DNA of 43,465 bases from CANKHA01 sp035652315 (GCA_035652315.1 DASREA010000063.1:1-43465); one strand, 5' to 3'; numbered from the stretch's first letter, positions 22,676 to 32,282 are shown. A program made the numbers and translations. The notes: generated by a model from the letters alone, not told the origin.

Positions 22676-23716
22676 TCAGCGCAAAACATCGGTATAAAGC
22701 TCGGACGGCTCGGGCTCCGGGTCGTGGGTGGCGAATTCGGCGGCTTCATTGACGATCGCGCGTACCTCGGCATCGATCTTCTTCAATTGATCTTCGCTCG
22801 CCCATTTCTTTTCCAATAGCCGGTGCCGCACCTGTTCGATCGGGTCATGTTCCGTGCGGACCTTCTCGACCTCCTCGCGGGTGCGATATTTCGCGGGATC
22901 CGACATGGAATGGCCGCGGTAGCGGTAAGTCAGCATTTCCAGGATATAGGGGCCTTTGCCGTCGCGGCACCATTTGATGGCTTTCTCGCCGGCGCCCTTC
23001 ACCGCGCGCACATCCATGCCGTCGACCTGTTCGCCGGGGATGCCGAAGGACAAGCCGCGCTTCGACAGATCGATGTTGGCGGAGGCGCGCGTGATCGACG
23101 TGCCCATGGCATAGCGATTGTTTTCGATCACGTAGACGACGGGCAGCTTCCACAGCTCGGCCATGTTGAAGCTTTCGAAGACCTGCCCCTGGTTTGCGGC
23201 GCCGTCGCCGAAATAGGTGATGCAGACGTTATCGTTGCCGCGATAGCGGTTAGCGAAGGCAAGCCCGGTGCCGATCGGCACCTGGGCGCCGACGATGCCG
23301 TGGCCGCCGTAGAAATTCTTCTCCACGGAGAACATGTGCATGGAGCCGCCTTTGCCATGCGAATAGCCATGCTGGCGGCCGGTGAGCTCGGCCATGACGC
23401 CTTTGGGATCCATGCCGCAGGCCAGCATGTGACCGTGGTCGCGGTAGCCAGTGATGACCTGATCGCCGTCCTTGAGCGTCATCTGCATACCGACGATGAC
23501 GGCTTCCTGACCGATGTAGAGATGGCAGAAGCCGCCGATCAATCCCATGCCGTACATTTGGCCCGCCTTCTCTTCGAAGCGGCGGATCGCGAGCATTTCG
23601 CGAAACACGAAAAGCTCCTGTTCCTTGCTGAATTCGGCGACGGTTGCCGCGTTGCCTCGCCCATTGGTTTGGGGGGTAGCGGCAGGCGCAGCGGATTTGC
23701 TGGTCGAGGCGGCCAT
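22676..23716 (-). CDS. pdhA: Pyruvate dehydrogenase E1 alpha subunit
   Basis: The 346-residue alpha subunit of the pyruvate decarboxylase component. Thiamin diphosphate and magnesium are bound by the motif beginning GDGAANQGQVFESF and ending VIENN; the mobile loop RYRGHSMSDPAKYRT, equivalent to the phosphorylation loop of mitochondrial E1, is conserved. Other family pieces are GGFCHLYIGQEAV and GKGGSMHMF. ATG at 23716 is preceded by a good AGGAG site; an in-frame start 39 bases upstream is less likely. The N-terminal 30 residues are Ala/Ser-rich and probably flexible. First gene of pdhA-pdhB-pdhC, 168 bases downstream of ftsB. Confidence 0.97.
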   Translation of the reverse strand: MAASTSKSAAPAATPQTNGRGNAATVAEFSKEQELFVFREMLAIRRFEEKAGQMYGMGLIGGFCHLYIGQEAVIVGMQMTLKDGDQVITGYRDHGHMLACGMDPKGVMAELTGRQHGYSHGKGGSMHMFSVEKNFYGGHGIVGAQVPIGTGLAFANRYRGNDNVCITYFGDGAANQGQVFESFNMAELWKLPVVYVIENNRYAMGTSITRASANIDLSKRGLSFGIPGEQVDGMDVRAVKGAGEKAIKWCRDGKGPYILEMLTYRYRGHSMSDPAKYRTREEVEKVRTEHDPIEQVRHRLLEKKWASEDQLKKIDAEVRAIVNEAAEFATHDPEPEPSELYTDVLR

Positions 23717-23884
23717 GGGCTCCTGAGGCGGGGATTGCAGCGGCGCACACCCCATAGCTCAAATCGCTTGGGTGCGAAAGCTTAGCCAGCGCGGCGACTT
23801 GCGGGTTATGCACGGCTGCGGCTGGGCGCAATTTTCCATCGCGCGCCGCCGTGCGCTCGCAATAAATGATCCGATGCGGGATTG

Positions 23885-24202
23885 CTATGGGCGCTGCAGC
23901 AGCAGCGTCACATCGCGAGGGTCAACATATTCAAGCTCGCTGCGCGCCAGTTCGTCCAAGAGGTCGGGGTCTATGCGGTCGGACCGCAGCAAGGCGACCC
24001 GCTTCTCCCAATGCACGCGTTCGCTTTTGGCGCGGTCGAGCTGTCCGTTGAGGTAGGCGATTTGCTCTTCCAGCGCCTGCTGCGCGCGCAAGCCGCGGTT
24101 GCCGGAGAATGCGTTGACCGCGAAATAGCCGATAAAGAGCCCGGCGGCGACGTAGAGACACATCGCGGTGAAAAACGAACGCAGCCGTTTGCGGGTGACC
24201 AT
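23885..24202 (-). CDS. ftsB: Septum formation initiator FtsB/DivIC family protein
   Basis: A 105-residue bitopic membrane protein: a short basic cytoplasmic start (MVTRKRLRSFF), one helix at about 12-30, then a coiled coil (about 38-75, LRAQQALEEQIAYLNGQLDRAKSERVHWEKRV) and a short C-terminal part, RIDPDLLDELARSEL, as in DivIC/FtsB. The E. coli FtsB works with FtsL and FtsQ to control septal peptidoglycan synthesis. In Hyphomicrobiales this gene normally lies between eno and pdhA; here the der-panB block and a 2-oxoglutarate oxygenase-like gene have come between it and eno. Confidence 0.88.
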   Translation of the reverse strand: MVTRKRLRSFFTAMCLYVAAGLFIGYFAVNAFSGNRGLRAQQALEEQIAYLNGQLDRAKSERVHWEKRVALLRSDRIDPDLLDELARSELEYVDPRDVTLLLQRP

Positions 24203-24345
24203 GCGGCCACCATGGCCCAGCGCAGCTTAAAGCAGCTTTAACAAACCCCGCCATCTGTTCCGCTGAGAACCGGCACTGCAGGATTGCCGACGCGATATCG
24301 CTCAAGAGCTTGCACCGGCGCCTTCGTCCGTCGCGTGAGTTCTAT

Positions 24346-25707
24346 TTATCGCTGCGGCCGCTTTCGCCCGGCATAGGGATTCTTCTTCTCGCGCAGCATC
24401 AGCCGGATCGGCGTTCCCGGCAGATCGAACGAGTCGCGCAACGCATTGATCAGATAGCGGCGATAATCATCGGGAAGCGCCGCGGCGCGCGTGCAGGCGA
24501 TGACGAAGGTCGGCGGGCGCGCTTTTGGCTGGGTGATGTAGTTGAGCTTCAGCCGGCGGCCGGAAACCGCGGGCGGCGGATGTTGCGCCAGTGTTTCACG
24601 GAGCCAGCGATTGAGCGCGCTGGTCTGCGCGCGCCTGTTCCAGACCGCGTGACTTTCGATCACCGCCCGCAGCAGGCGATCCAGCCCCTCGCCGGTCAAT
24701 CCGGAAACCGGGACGACAGGCACCCCTTTTACCTGGGGCAGCCAATGATCGGTCTCCTCGCGGAGCTTCTTGATGGCGCCGGCTTGTTTCGGCGCCAAGT
24801 CGGCCTTGCCCATGGCGATGACGATGGCGCGGCCTTCTTTTTCCACGAGGTCGGCGATCCTCAGGTCCTGATCCTCGAAAGCGCGCTCGGAATCCATCAG
24901 CACGATCACGACATCGGCAAAGCGTATGGCGTTGAGTGCATCGGCGACGGAAAGCTTTTCCAGCTTCTCCTCTATTTTCGCGCGGCGGCGAAGCCCGGCG
25001 GTGTCGTAGATGAGAAATTCGCGGCCTTGCCGATACAGCGGTACGGAAATCGCATCGCGCGTGATCCCCGCTTCGGGGCCGGTGAGCAAGCGCTCTTCGC
25101 CGAGCAGCCGGTTGATCAACGTCGACTTGCCCACATTGGGCCGGCCAACCACGGCGATCCTTATGGGTTTTTCGCCTGCCGCGGCGGCATCTTGCGCGGT
25201 GGCCGGCGTCTGCGGCGGCAATGCCTGGCGTAGCGCCGCATAGAGATCGGCCATGCCTTCGCCGTGTTCGGCCGAAATGGCGACCGGCTCTCCGAACCCG
25301 AGCTCATAGGCTTCGAGCGCACCCTGCCCGCCCGCCCTTCCCTCGCTCTTGTTGGCGACGACGATCACCCGCTTGCCGGCTTTGCGCAGCAGATCGGCAA
25401 AGCCGCGATCGACCGGCAACACGCCGGCCCGTGCGTCGATGAGAAAAAGCGCGACATCGGCCTCCGCGACGGCGGTTTCGGTCTGCTTGCGCATGCGGCC
25501 GGAGAGGCTTTTGGCAGCCGCGTCCTCGAGACCCGCGGTATCGATCACGGTGAATTCGAGGTCTCCGAGCCGCGCCTGACCCGCGCGGCGGTCGCGGGTG
25601 ACGCCGGGCTGATCGTCTACCAAGGCCAGCCGGCGTCCGACCAGCCGGTTGAACAGCGTCGATTTGCCGACATTCGGCCGGCCGATGATGGCGACAGTGA
25701 AGCTCAT
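24346..25707 (-). CDS. der: Ribosome biogenesis GTPase Der (EngA)
   Basis: Tandem GTPase of 453 residues required for 50S subunit assembly. Two G domains are visible: G1 GRPNVGKS at 9-16 and again at 188-195, each followed by its own DTAGL (G3) and an NK/GK-type G4 (NKSE at 119-122; MGKAD in the second). The C-terminal KH-like domain ends in the basic KKNPYAGRKRPQR. Length and layout are standard. Upstream lies the 142-residue lipoprotein gene after 51 bases; in several relatives a BamB beta-propeller gene occupies that position. Confidence 0.97.
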   Translation of the reverse strand: MSFTVAIIGRPNVGKSTLFNRLVGRRLALVDDQPGVTRDRRAGQARLGDLEFTVIDTAGLEDAAAKSLSGRMRKQTETAVAEADVALFLIDARAGVLPVDRGFADLLRKAGKRVIVVANKSEGRAGGQGALEAYELGFGEPVAISAEHGEGMADLYAALRQALPPQTPATAQDAAAAGEKPIRIAVVGRPNVGKSTLINRLLGEERLLTGPEAGITRDAISVPLYRQGREFLIYDTAGLRRRAKIEEKLEKLSVADALNAIRFADVVIVLMDSERAFEDQDLRIADLVEKEGRAIVIAMGKADLAPKQAGAIKKLREETDHWLPQVKGVPVVPVSGLTGEGLDRLLRAVIESHAVWNRRAQTSALNRWLRETLAQHPPPAVSGRRLKLNYITQPKARPPTFVIACTRAAALPDDYRRYLINALRDSFDLPGTPIRLMLREKKNPYAGRKRPQR

Positions 25708-25758
25708 GGCGCGACCCGTCGTGGCGCGACGAAGATTTAGCTCAGCGCGCGAAGACCA

Positions 25759-26187
25759 TCAGCGGGAAAAAGCGTTTGGATCGGGCGGCGGCCAGGCATT
25801 CTGGTTTGGCACGGTCGCGGGTGAGGTGGAGGGCTGCTGGCTTTGGGTCGGCGCCGGCGCCGCGGGCTTGGGTTGCGGCCGCGCGCTCGCCGTCTTCGCT
25901 TTCGGCTTGCTTGGTTGGACGGGCGCCGGCTCGGGCGCCGGAGCGGGAGTCTCGGTCGCGGTCTGGTCGTGGCCTTTGACCAAGTCGGGCGGAACGCCTT
26001 GCGATACGCCGGGCACGCCATTGGGAAACACCGGCTTGCGCTCCCCGGGCAGCTTGTCCTTTTTATCGAACCAGTCGGTCGGCACCCAATCGGTTGGATC
26101 GAAGTTCTGCGCCGTGCTGCTGCACGCCGCGAGGCAGAATCCAAGCGCCAGAAGCGATGACGCGACAATGACAAATCTGCGAAACAT
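25759..26187 (-). CDS. Proline-rich lipoprotein of unknown function
   Basis: A 142-residue lipoprotein. The signal peptide ends in the lipobox LAAC with the lipidated cysteine at position 22, followed by SSTAQ (no Asp at +2, so outer-membrane sorting is likely if the E. coli rule holds). A compact conserved-looking part follows (NFDPTDWVPTDWFDKK, LPGERKPVFPNGVPGVSQGVP), then a long Ala/Pro/Lys-rich, probably disordered tail. ATG at 26187 has an AGAGG site before it; upstream in-frame residues are basic and not a signal peptide. It sits between the TPR-like membrane protein and der, where bamB is found in other alphaproteobacteria; a role with outer-membrane assembly is only a guess. Confidence 0.75.
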   Translation of the reverse strand: MFRRFVIVASSLLALGFCLAACSSTAQNFDPTDWVPTDWFDKKDKLPGERKPVFPNGVPGVSQGVPPDLVKGHDQTATETPAPAPEPAPVQPSKPKAKTASARPQPKPAAPAPTQSQQPSTSPATVPNQNAWPPPDPNAFSR

Positions 26188-26204
26188 CTGCCGCCTCTTT
26201 GCGT

Positions 26205-26858
26205 TCAGCTTTTTGCGTTTTCGACCAACAAGGCCAGCAACATTTGCATGCGCCGTTGCATATCGGGCGGCGCCGCGGGATCGCCGTTGATCATTTCCGC
26301 CCATTTGCGCGCCACCGCCGCATCATTGGCGCGCCAAGCCGACACCGCCAGAAGTTCGCGCGCGGTGTGACGGTAGGTGCGGTCGGGCGCCGCCGCCGCT
26401 TCCAAGCGTTGACGCATGTTGTCGTAGGGCTCGGTATCCACCAGCAACGTCGCCGCCTTGACCGCCGCGAGATCGCGCAGCGACTGGGAGAGACGCTGAT
26501 CTGATGCGATAGCATCATAAGCCTGCACGCCGGCCTTGGCATCGCGCTGCGCGATCTCACCGGCCGCCTGCATCCGCGCCAATTCGCGATAGCCGCGCGA
26601 GCCTTCCTGCGCGATCTTGGCAAAGGCCGCTTCCGCCTCAGCGTGCTTTCCCGCGGCGCTGAGCGTCATTGCCTGATCGAAGGCCGCACCGGCACGCGCC
26701 GCTTCCTTCGCTTGCCGCCATTGATAGGCGCGCCAGCCGCCGACGGCGACGACGGTCACGATGACGACAGCGATGATGTAATTCTGATATTTGTCCCACA
26801 GCTTTTTCAGCTGCTCGCGGCGGACTTCCTCGTCGACTTCATTGAAAATGTCGGCCAC
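26205..26858 (-). CDS. TPR-like membrane protein (YfgM-type)
   Basis: A 217-residue protein anchored by one helix (about 28-45) after a charged cytoplasmic start (ADIFNEVDEEVRREQLKKLWDKYQ), followed by a helical tetratricopeptide-like region (AGAAFDQAMTLSAAGKHAEAEAAF, GYRELARMQAAGEIAQR) in the periplasm. The layout matches YfgM-like proteins, which in E. coli bind the Sec translocon and periplasmic chaperones and whose gene lies beside bamB and der. Start codon is GTG at 26858 with a strong GGGAGAAG site. The downstream lipoprotein gene follows after 17 bases, so they are likely cotranscribed. Confidence 0.85.
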   Translation of the reverse strand: MADIFNEVDEEVRREQLKKLWDKYQNYIIAVVIVTVVAVGGWRAYQWRQAKEAARAGAAFDQAMTLSAAGKHAEAEAAFAKIAQEGSRGYRELARMQAAGEIAQRDAKAGVQAYDAIASDQRLSQSLRDLAAVKAATLLVDTEPYDNMRQRLEAAAAPDRTYRHTARELLAVSAWRANDAAVARKWAEMINGDPAAPPDMQRRMQMLLALLVENAKS

Positions 26859-26980
26859 TAACTTCTCCCACCCACGGCAATTTTCCCGGGCCCGGCGGCG
26901 GGTAACCTAGCGATGTGGCGCGGGCAAGGCAAAGACCTTAACCGGCAAGCGTAAATGCTGCCGCCACCCGGGCATGTTCC

Positions 26981-27808
26981 TCAGCCGTCCTTGCGTTTCA
27001 TCGGGTAGACATGCTCGGGCCCAGGGAAGCGCCGTTCCCGAACCTCCGCCGCATAGGCCTCGACGGCCGCACCAATCGAAGGGCCGAGGTCCGAATAGCG
27101 CTTGACGAATTTTGGCGCCCAAGGCGACAGCCCCAGCATGTCCTCAAGCACCAGAATCTGGCCGTCGCAAGCGGGGCTGGCGCCGATGCCGATGGTCGGG
27201 ATCGGCACTTCCTGCGTGATACGACGGGCGAGTGGCTCGGCGACCGCCTCGATGACGACGGAAAAGGCGCCGGCCTGCGCGACCGCGCGGGCATCGTCCT
27301 CGAAGGCCTCCCATTCGGCTTCGTCGCGGCCGCGGGCGCGGAACGAGCCGAGCACGTTCACGGCCTGAGGCGTCATGCCGATATGCGCCATTACCGGCAC
27401 GCCGCGCTCCACCAGAAAGGCGATGGTTTCCGCCATGCGGCGGCCGCCTTCCAGTTTGATCGCGCCGCAACCGGTTTCCTTGAGCACGCGGGCCGCTGAA
27501 AGAAACGCCTGCTCCTTCGAAGCTTCGTAGGAGGCGAAGGGCATGTCGACAACGACCAGCGCGCGCCTGGAGCCGCGCATCACCGCGCGACCTTGTAGGA
27601 TCATCATCTCCAGCGTCACCGGTATGGTGGTCTCGAAGCCGTGCATCACCATGCCCAGCGAATCCCCGACGAGGATCAAGTCGCAATATTCGTCGAGGAT
27701 GCGCGCGGTGTGGGCGTGATACGAGGTAAGACAGACGATCGGCATGCCGCCCTTGCGGCCGCGAATGTCGGGCGCGGTCAGTCGCTTGATCTGCTGTTGC
27801 GCCGACAT
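26981..27808 (-). CDS. panB: 3-methyl-2-oxobutanoate hydroxymethyltransferase
   Basis: First enzyme of pantothenate synthesis, 275 residues; it adds a hydroxymethyl group from methylene-tetrahydrofolate to 2-oxoisovalerate. Conserved parts: TSYHAHTARILDEYCDLILVGDSLGMV, containing the magnesium-binding Asp of the DSLG motif; DMPFASYEAS; GAIKLEGG; VMAHIGMTPQ; and IPTIGIGASPACDGQILV, with the active-site Glu in VIEAVAEPLA. No panC is adjacent in the window. It stands 122 bases upstream of the TPR-like gene and 124 bases from the 2-oxoglutarate oxygenase-like gene, so it may have its own promoter. Confidence 0.95.
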   Translation of the reverse strand: MSAQQQIKRLTAPDIRGRKGGMPIVCLTSYHAHTARILDEYCDLILVGDSLGMVMHGFETTIPVTLEMMILQGRAVMRGSRRALVVVDMPFASYEASKEQAFLSAARVLKETGCGAIKLEGGRRMAETIAFLVERGVPVMAHIGMTPQAVNVLGSFRARGRDEAEWEAFEDDARAVAQAGAFSVVIEAVAEPLARRITQEVPIPTIGIGASPACDGQILVLEDMLGLSPWAPKFVKRYSDLGPSIGAAVEAYAAEVRERRFPGPEHVYPMKRKDG

Positions 27809-27932
27809 CGCTAGCTCCGGCGGTGGAAATGTGGGCGCCGCAGTGGCGCTGGGACATGGTGCGAGGGAATCATGATTTCAAGCCGCGTATTCCGGGCCGA
27901 TCGCGACTGGGCATTCGATGGCGCGGCGCGGC

Positions 27933-28742
27933 TCACGGAAGATGATGGCGCACTTCGTTGATCAGGAAATTGCCGAGGCGCTTACCCCGGTTGCGGAGGA
28001 TACGCAGAAGGCCCGCGTCCACGAAATAGGTCAGCAAGATAGAGTCGCGGGTTTTCACCTCCGGCCCGACCGGATCGGCGGAATGCCAGGTATCCGTTCC
28101 GACCGCAAAAGCGTAGCCGCTGTTCGGCGCAAATCGCATCGGCGTCCTTTTGCCGAAGGTGCCGTCGGCAAGCCGCTCATGAAAGATCGTTCCGATATTG
28201 ATGTTGGATTCATCGCGCGGCAGATAGAGCTGAACGGTGATGCCTTTCCACCGCGTATCGGTGTGCGGCATGATGCGGTAGCCGGGAATGTCCCGGGTTA
28301 GCACCGGGATCGGATACATGCCCGTGGCGGCGAATTTCTCACCGAAGCGTCGTTTCAATGCCGGCGCCAGCCTGCGGATGAAAGCCTGTTTCACCGGCTC
28401 CGAGCAAAGCGCCGCGCCGACTTGTTGCCACAGCTCGCGCTTTTCCGGCGGAAGGTGACGGATGTATTCGGGATAGAGATCGATCTTCACCCGGGTATGC
28501 GTCCCATCGGCGAGATCGAGCCCGCGCGCGCGCCCATGCATCGGCCGATAATCCGAGGCGACGGGCATCATGGCCAGCATCGAGGCGTAGATATCGTCCG
28601 GGAACACGCGATCGAATTCGAGATGAAAGAAAGGCGTCTCGCTGGCGCGGGCGGCCTCGATCGAGCCGACGATAAATTCGGCGAGCTGCGCTGTTTTAGC
28701 CCGCCGCATCCATGGCGAAGATTGAACGAGCGATTGGTCCAT
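27933..28742 (-). CDS. 2-oxoglutarate/Fe(II) oxygenase-like protein
   Basis: A 269-residue protein of no named family that I can place in the 2-oxoglutarate and iron-dependent oxygenase fold. The iron triad is visible: H160 and D162 in MPHTDTRWKGITVQLYLP and H220 in TDTWHSAD, 58 residues later; R232 and S234 in TRDSILLTYF fit the 2-oxoglutarate-carboxylate site. The N-terminal 130 residues are helical and may bind the substrate. There is no signal peptide, so it is cytoplasmic. It starts 42 bases after eno and is probably cotranscribed with it. The substrate is unknown; hydroxylation of a sugar, amino acid or protein side chain are all possible. Confidence 0.72.
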   Translation of the reverse strand: MDQSLVQSSPWMRRAKTAQLAEFIVGSIEAARASETPFFHLEFDRVFPDDIYASMLAMMPVASDYRPMHGRARGLDLADGTHTRVKIDLYPEYIRHLPPEKRELWQQVGAALCSEPVKQAFIRRLAPALKRRFGEKFAATGMYPIPVLTRDIPGYRIMPHTDTRWKGITVQLYLPRDESNINIGTIFHERLADGTFGKRTPMRFAPNSGYAFAVGTDTWHSADPVGPEVKTRDSILLTYFVDAGLLRILRNRGKRLGNFLINEVRHHLP

Positions 28743-28784
28743 GGTTAATTCCGGCCTTCAATCCACTATAGCATAGAAAGCGGA

Positions 28785-30065
28785 TCAACGTCCCTTCAAA
28801 GCGCCGCGGCCGGCATATTGCGCCTGTGCGCCCAGCTCCTCTTCGATGCGCAGCAACTCGTTATATTTCGCGGTCCGATCCGAACGCGCCAGCGATCCGG
28901 TCTTGATCTGCCCGCAGTTCGTGGCCACCGCTAGGTCGGCGATCGTTGCGTCCTCGGTTTCACCGGAACGGTGCGACATCACCGCGGTGTAGCCGGCCTT
29001 ATGCGCCATCTCCACGGCCGCCAGCGTTTCGGTGAGCGTGCCGATCTGATTGACCTTGACCAGGATCGAGTTGGCGAGGCCGTCCTTGATGCCTTGCGCG
29101 AGACGCTTGACGTTGGTGACAAACAAATCGTCGCCGACGAGCTGGCATTTGGCGCCGATAAGATCCGTCAGGATCTTCCAGCCCTCCATATCGTCCTCGG
29201 CCATGCCGTCTTCGATACTGACGATCGGGTAGCGTGCGGCGAGATCGGCAAGATATTTCGCCTGCTCCTGGCGCGTGCGCGACTTGCCCTCGCCTTCGTA
29301 ATCGTATCTGCCATCCTTGAAAAATTCGGTCGAGGCGCAATCGAGTCCAAGCATCACGTCATGGCCCGGCTTGTAGCCGGCCTTGTCGACCGCCTTCAGC
29401 AGGAAATCGAGGGCGGCGTCGGCCGACGGCAGATTAGGCGCAAAGCCGCCTTCATCGCCGACATTGGTGTTGTGGCCCGCGGCCTTCAGCTGCGCCTTCA
29501 GGGTATGGAAGATTTCCGCGCCGGTGCGCAGCGCCTCAGCAAATGTCGGCGCACCGACGGGCAGGATCATGAATTCCTGAAAATCGATCGGATTGTCGGC
29601 GTGCACGCCGCCATTGATGATGTTCATCATCGGCAACGGCAACAGCCTGGCGGCCGCGCCGCCGATGTAGCGATAGAGCGGCAGACCGTTGGCGGCAGCG
29701 GCGGCTTTGGCGATCGCAAGCGAGACGCCGAGGATGGCATTGGCGCCGAGCCTGCTCTTGTTCGCCGTGCCGTCGAGCGCAATCAGCGTTTCATCGATCT
29801 TGACTTGCGCCTCGGCATCCATGCCGCCGATGGCGTCGAAAATTTCGCCGTTGACCCCGTCCACGGCCTTGCGCACGCCCCTGCCGAAGTAGCGGCCCTT
29901 CTCGCCGTCGCGCAGCTCCACGGCCTCGTGGGCGCCGGTGGAGGCCCCGGACGGAACCGCAGCTCGGCCGCGCGCGCCACCGTCGAGGACGACCTCGACT
30001 TCGATCGTGGGATTACCGCGGCTGTCGAGGATTTCGCGGCCGATGATATCGACGATGGCGGTCAT
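28785..30065 (-). CDS. eno: Enolase
   Basis: Glycolytic enzyme of 426 residues that interconverts 2-phosphoglycerate and phosphoenolpyruvate. Signature pieces: EILDSRGNPTIEVEV at the start, the SGASTGAHEAVELRDG loop, catalytic EGGFAPN region, magnesium ligands in IEDGMAEDD and VGDDLFVTN, the base lysine in ILVKVNQIGTLTET, and SHRSGETED near the end. Full length. In relatives eno follows kdsA; here the queF gene and the thi operon lie between them. The 118 bases between eno and the divergent queF hold both promoters and a small hairpin. Confidence 0.98.
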   Translation of the reverse strand: MTAIVDIIGREILDSRGNPTIEVEVVLDGGARGRAAVPSGASTGAHEAVELRDGEKGRYFGRGVRKAVDGVNGEIFDAIGGMDAEAQVKIDETLIALDGTANKSRLGANAILGVSLAIAKAAAAANGLPLYRYIGGAAARLLPLPMMNIINGGVHADNPIDFQEFMILPVGAPTFAEALRTGAEIFHTLKAQLKAAGHNTNVGDEGGFAPNLPSADAALDFLLKAVDKAGYKPGHDVMLGLDCASTEFFKDGRYDYEGEGKSRTRQEQAKYLADLAARYPIVSIEDGMAEDDMEGWKILTDLIGAKCQLVGDDLFVTNVKRLAQGIKDGLANSILVKVNQIGTLTETLAAVEMAHKAGYTAVMSHRSGETEDATIADLAVATNCGQIKTGSLARSDRTAKYNELLRIEEELGAQAQYAGRGALKGR

Positions 30066-30116
30066 GGGATTCCCGGACTTCGTAACGGTGCGCTTCTACA
30101 GGCGAACAACGCTCTT

Positions 30117-30148
30117 GTCATGCCCCCGCGAGGCAGGGCATCCAATAG
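30117..30148. repeat. Possible short dispersed palindrome between eno and queF
   Basis: The stretch ATGCCC (30120-30125) ... GGGCAT (30136-30141) forms an imperfect hairpin and continues into TCCAATA. The form 'GTCATGCCC...GGGCATCCA' resembles short repeats scattered between genes in Bradyrhizobium-type genomes. It differs in sequence from the other two repeat elements in this window. It could equally be chance; no second copy is visible here. Confidence 0.35.
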
Positions 30149-30183
30149 GGCTAACCCGGCGAAAATGAAGGGATTGACGGCTC

Positions 30184-30636
30184 ATGGCCCGGCAGACGCG
30201 TCACCTCGGCAAGCAAAGCCGTATTCCCGCTTCGCCGGAAGCGGCGGCGCTTGATCGCGTTCCCAATCCGCATCCCGACACCGACTATGTCGCGCGCTTC
30301 GCCGCGCCGGAATTCACCGCGCTTTGCCCGATCACCGGCCAGCCGGACTTCGCGCATCTGGTGATCGATTACGTGCCGAACCGCTGGCTCCTGGAGTCGA
30401 AATCGCTCAAGCTTTATCTGGCCAGCTTCCGCAATCACGGCGCCTTTCACGAAGATTGCACGGTGGCCGTCGGCAAGACGCTGGCGAAGCTGCTGTCGCC
30501 GAAATTCCTGCGCATCGGCGGCTATTGGTATCCGCGCGGCGGCATTCCCATCGACGTGTTCTGGCAAACCGGAAAGCTGCCTTCGGGCATCTGGCTACCT
30601 GATCAGGGCGTTGCACCCTATCGCGGCCGCGGCTGA
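30184..30636 (+). CDS. queF: NADPH-dependent preQ0 reductase QueF
   Basis: Reduces the nitrile 7-cyano-7-deazaguanine to 7-aminomethyl-7-deazaguanine in queuosine synthesis. At 150 residues it is the short, single-domain YkvM type. The catalytic cysteine C48 is in TALCPITGQPDF, with D55 as the proton donor, and the substrate-binding ESKSLKLYLASFRNHGAFHE motif follows. An AAGGGA site lies before the ATG. It is a single plus-strand gene between divergent eno and convergent thiE; its last 19 bases overlap the 3' end of thiE. Confidence 0.95.
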   Translation: MARQTRHLGKQSRIPASPEAAALDRVPNPHPDTDYVARFAAPEFTALCPITGQPDFAHLVIDYVPNRWLLESKSLKLYLASFRNHGAFHEDCTVAVGKTLAKLLSPKFLRIGGYWYPRGGIPIDVFWQTGKLPSGIWLPDQGVAPYRGRG

Positions 30637-31252
30637 GACGCGGCAAGCGCGGCGACCAGTTGCGTGGTTACCTCGCCCGGATTTTCCGCACGTATGATGC
30701 CACCCATGACTGCAACGCCGGCGGCACCCGCGACGAGGCAGTCTCCGGCATTTTCCGGCGTGATGCCGCCGATAGCAATCACGGGCACCGGGGACAAGTT
30801 GACGATGAGCGCCAAACCCTCCGGTCCAAGCGCCGGACCGTAGCCGGGTTTGCTTTGCGTCACGAATACCGGCCCGGCCAGCACGTAATCGACGTCCACC
30901 GGCTCAAGCATCTCGGTTTCTCCGGCGTGGTGGATGGAGAGGCCAATCAACGCGTCTCGGCCGAGCAGACGGCGCGCCGCGGCGGGGTCGTTGCCCGCAG
31001 GCAAATGGACACCGTCGGCGCCGGCGTCCCGCGCCAATCGCGGATCGCCGTGCAACGTGACCCGCGCGCCGCACGGTTTGGCGGCCAATAGCAGGGCTTT
31101 CAACAGCTTCGTCTGCGCGCTCGCCGGCAAATCTTTTTCCCGCAGGCTCGTCCATCGGCAGCCCGCGGCAAAGGAAGTCCTCACGATTTCGACGAGATCG
31201 GTCCGCGCTTGGCTACGATCGCTGATGAGAAGAAGCGGCGGCGACGGCAGTC

Positions 31253-31256
<4 letters not shown>
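30618..31256 (-). CDS. thiE: Thiamine-phosphate synthase
   Basis: Joins the thiazole and pyrimidine phosphates to form thiamin monophosphate. The 212-residue protein shows a ThiE-type TIM barrel: SLREKDL, the HGDPRLARDAGADGVHLP strand-loop, GPVFVTQSKPGYGP, and the phosphate-binding AIGGITPENA. Start is GTG at 31256, overlapping the thiG stop by 4 bases (31253-31256). Fourth gene of thiO-thiS-thiG-thiE. Its 3' end overlaps queF on the other strand by 19 bases. A relative, TenI, lacks synthase activity, but the retained motifs and operon position favour ThiE. Confidence 0.88.
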
Positions 31257-32035
<779 letters not shown>

Positions 32036-32050
32036 CTCTTTCTCACGCTA

Positions 32051-32269
32051 TCAACCGCCCTGCCGCACGCGCACGATTTCCACATCGTCGCCCGCGGCGA
32101 GCTTCGTTTTCTGCCAGGCGTCACGCCGCACGACCTGCCCATTGACCGCGACCGCCACGCCTCTGCCATCCGCCGCGACGCCATGTTGCGCGAGCAGCGC
32201 GTCCAAAGTGACCGCGGTAAGCGGAGCGCCCTCGCCATTCACCCGGATCATTCCCTGAAATACACCCAT
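32051..32269 (-). CDS. thiS: Sulfur carrier protein ThiS
   Basis: Ubiquitin-like sulfur carrier of 72 residues ending in the essential GG that becomes a thiocarboxylate. The body reads MIRVNGEGAPLTAVTLDALLAQHGV ... VAVAVNGQVVRRDAW ... DDVEIVRVRQGG, a typical ThiS. Two starts are possible: ATG at 32269 and ATG at 32251; I chose 32269 because the CAGGGA before the second has no room to act as a ribosome site. It begins 13 bases after thiO. The partner ThiF is not in the window. Confidence 0.93.
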   Translation of the reverse strand: MGVFQGMIRVNGEGAPLTAVTLDALLAQHGVAADGRGVAVAVNGQVVRRDAWQKTKLAAGDDVEIVRVRQGG

Positions 32270-32282
32270 GGCCGTTTCCGAT

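Noticed and set aside
28971..30254. Plus-strand ORF of 427 codons
   Set aside because: Antisense to enolase and overlapping queF; enolase is certain.
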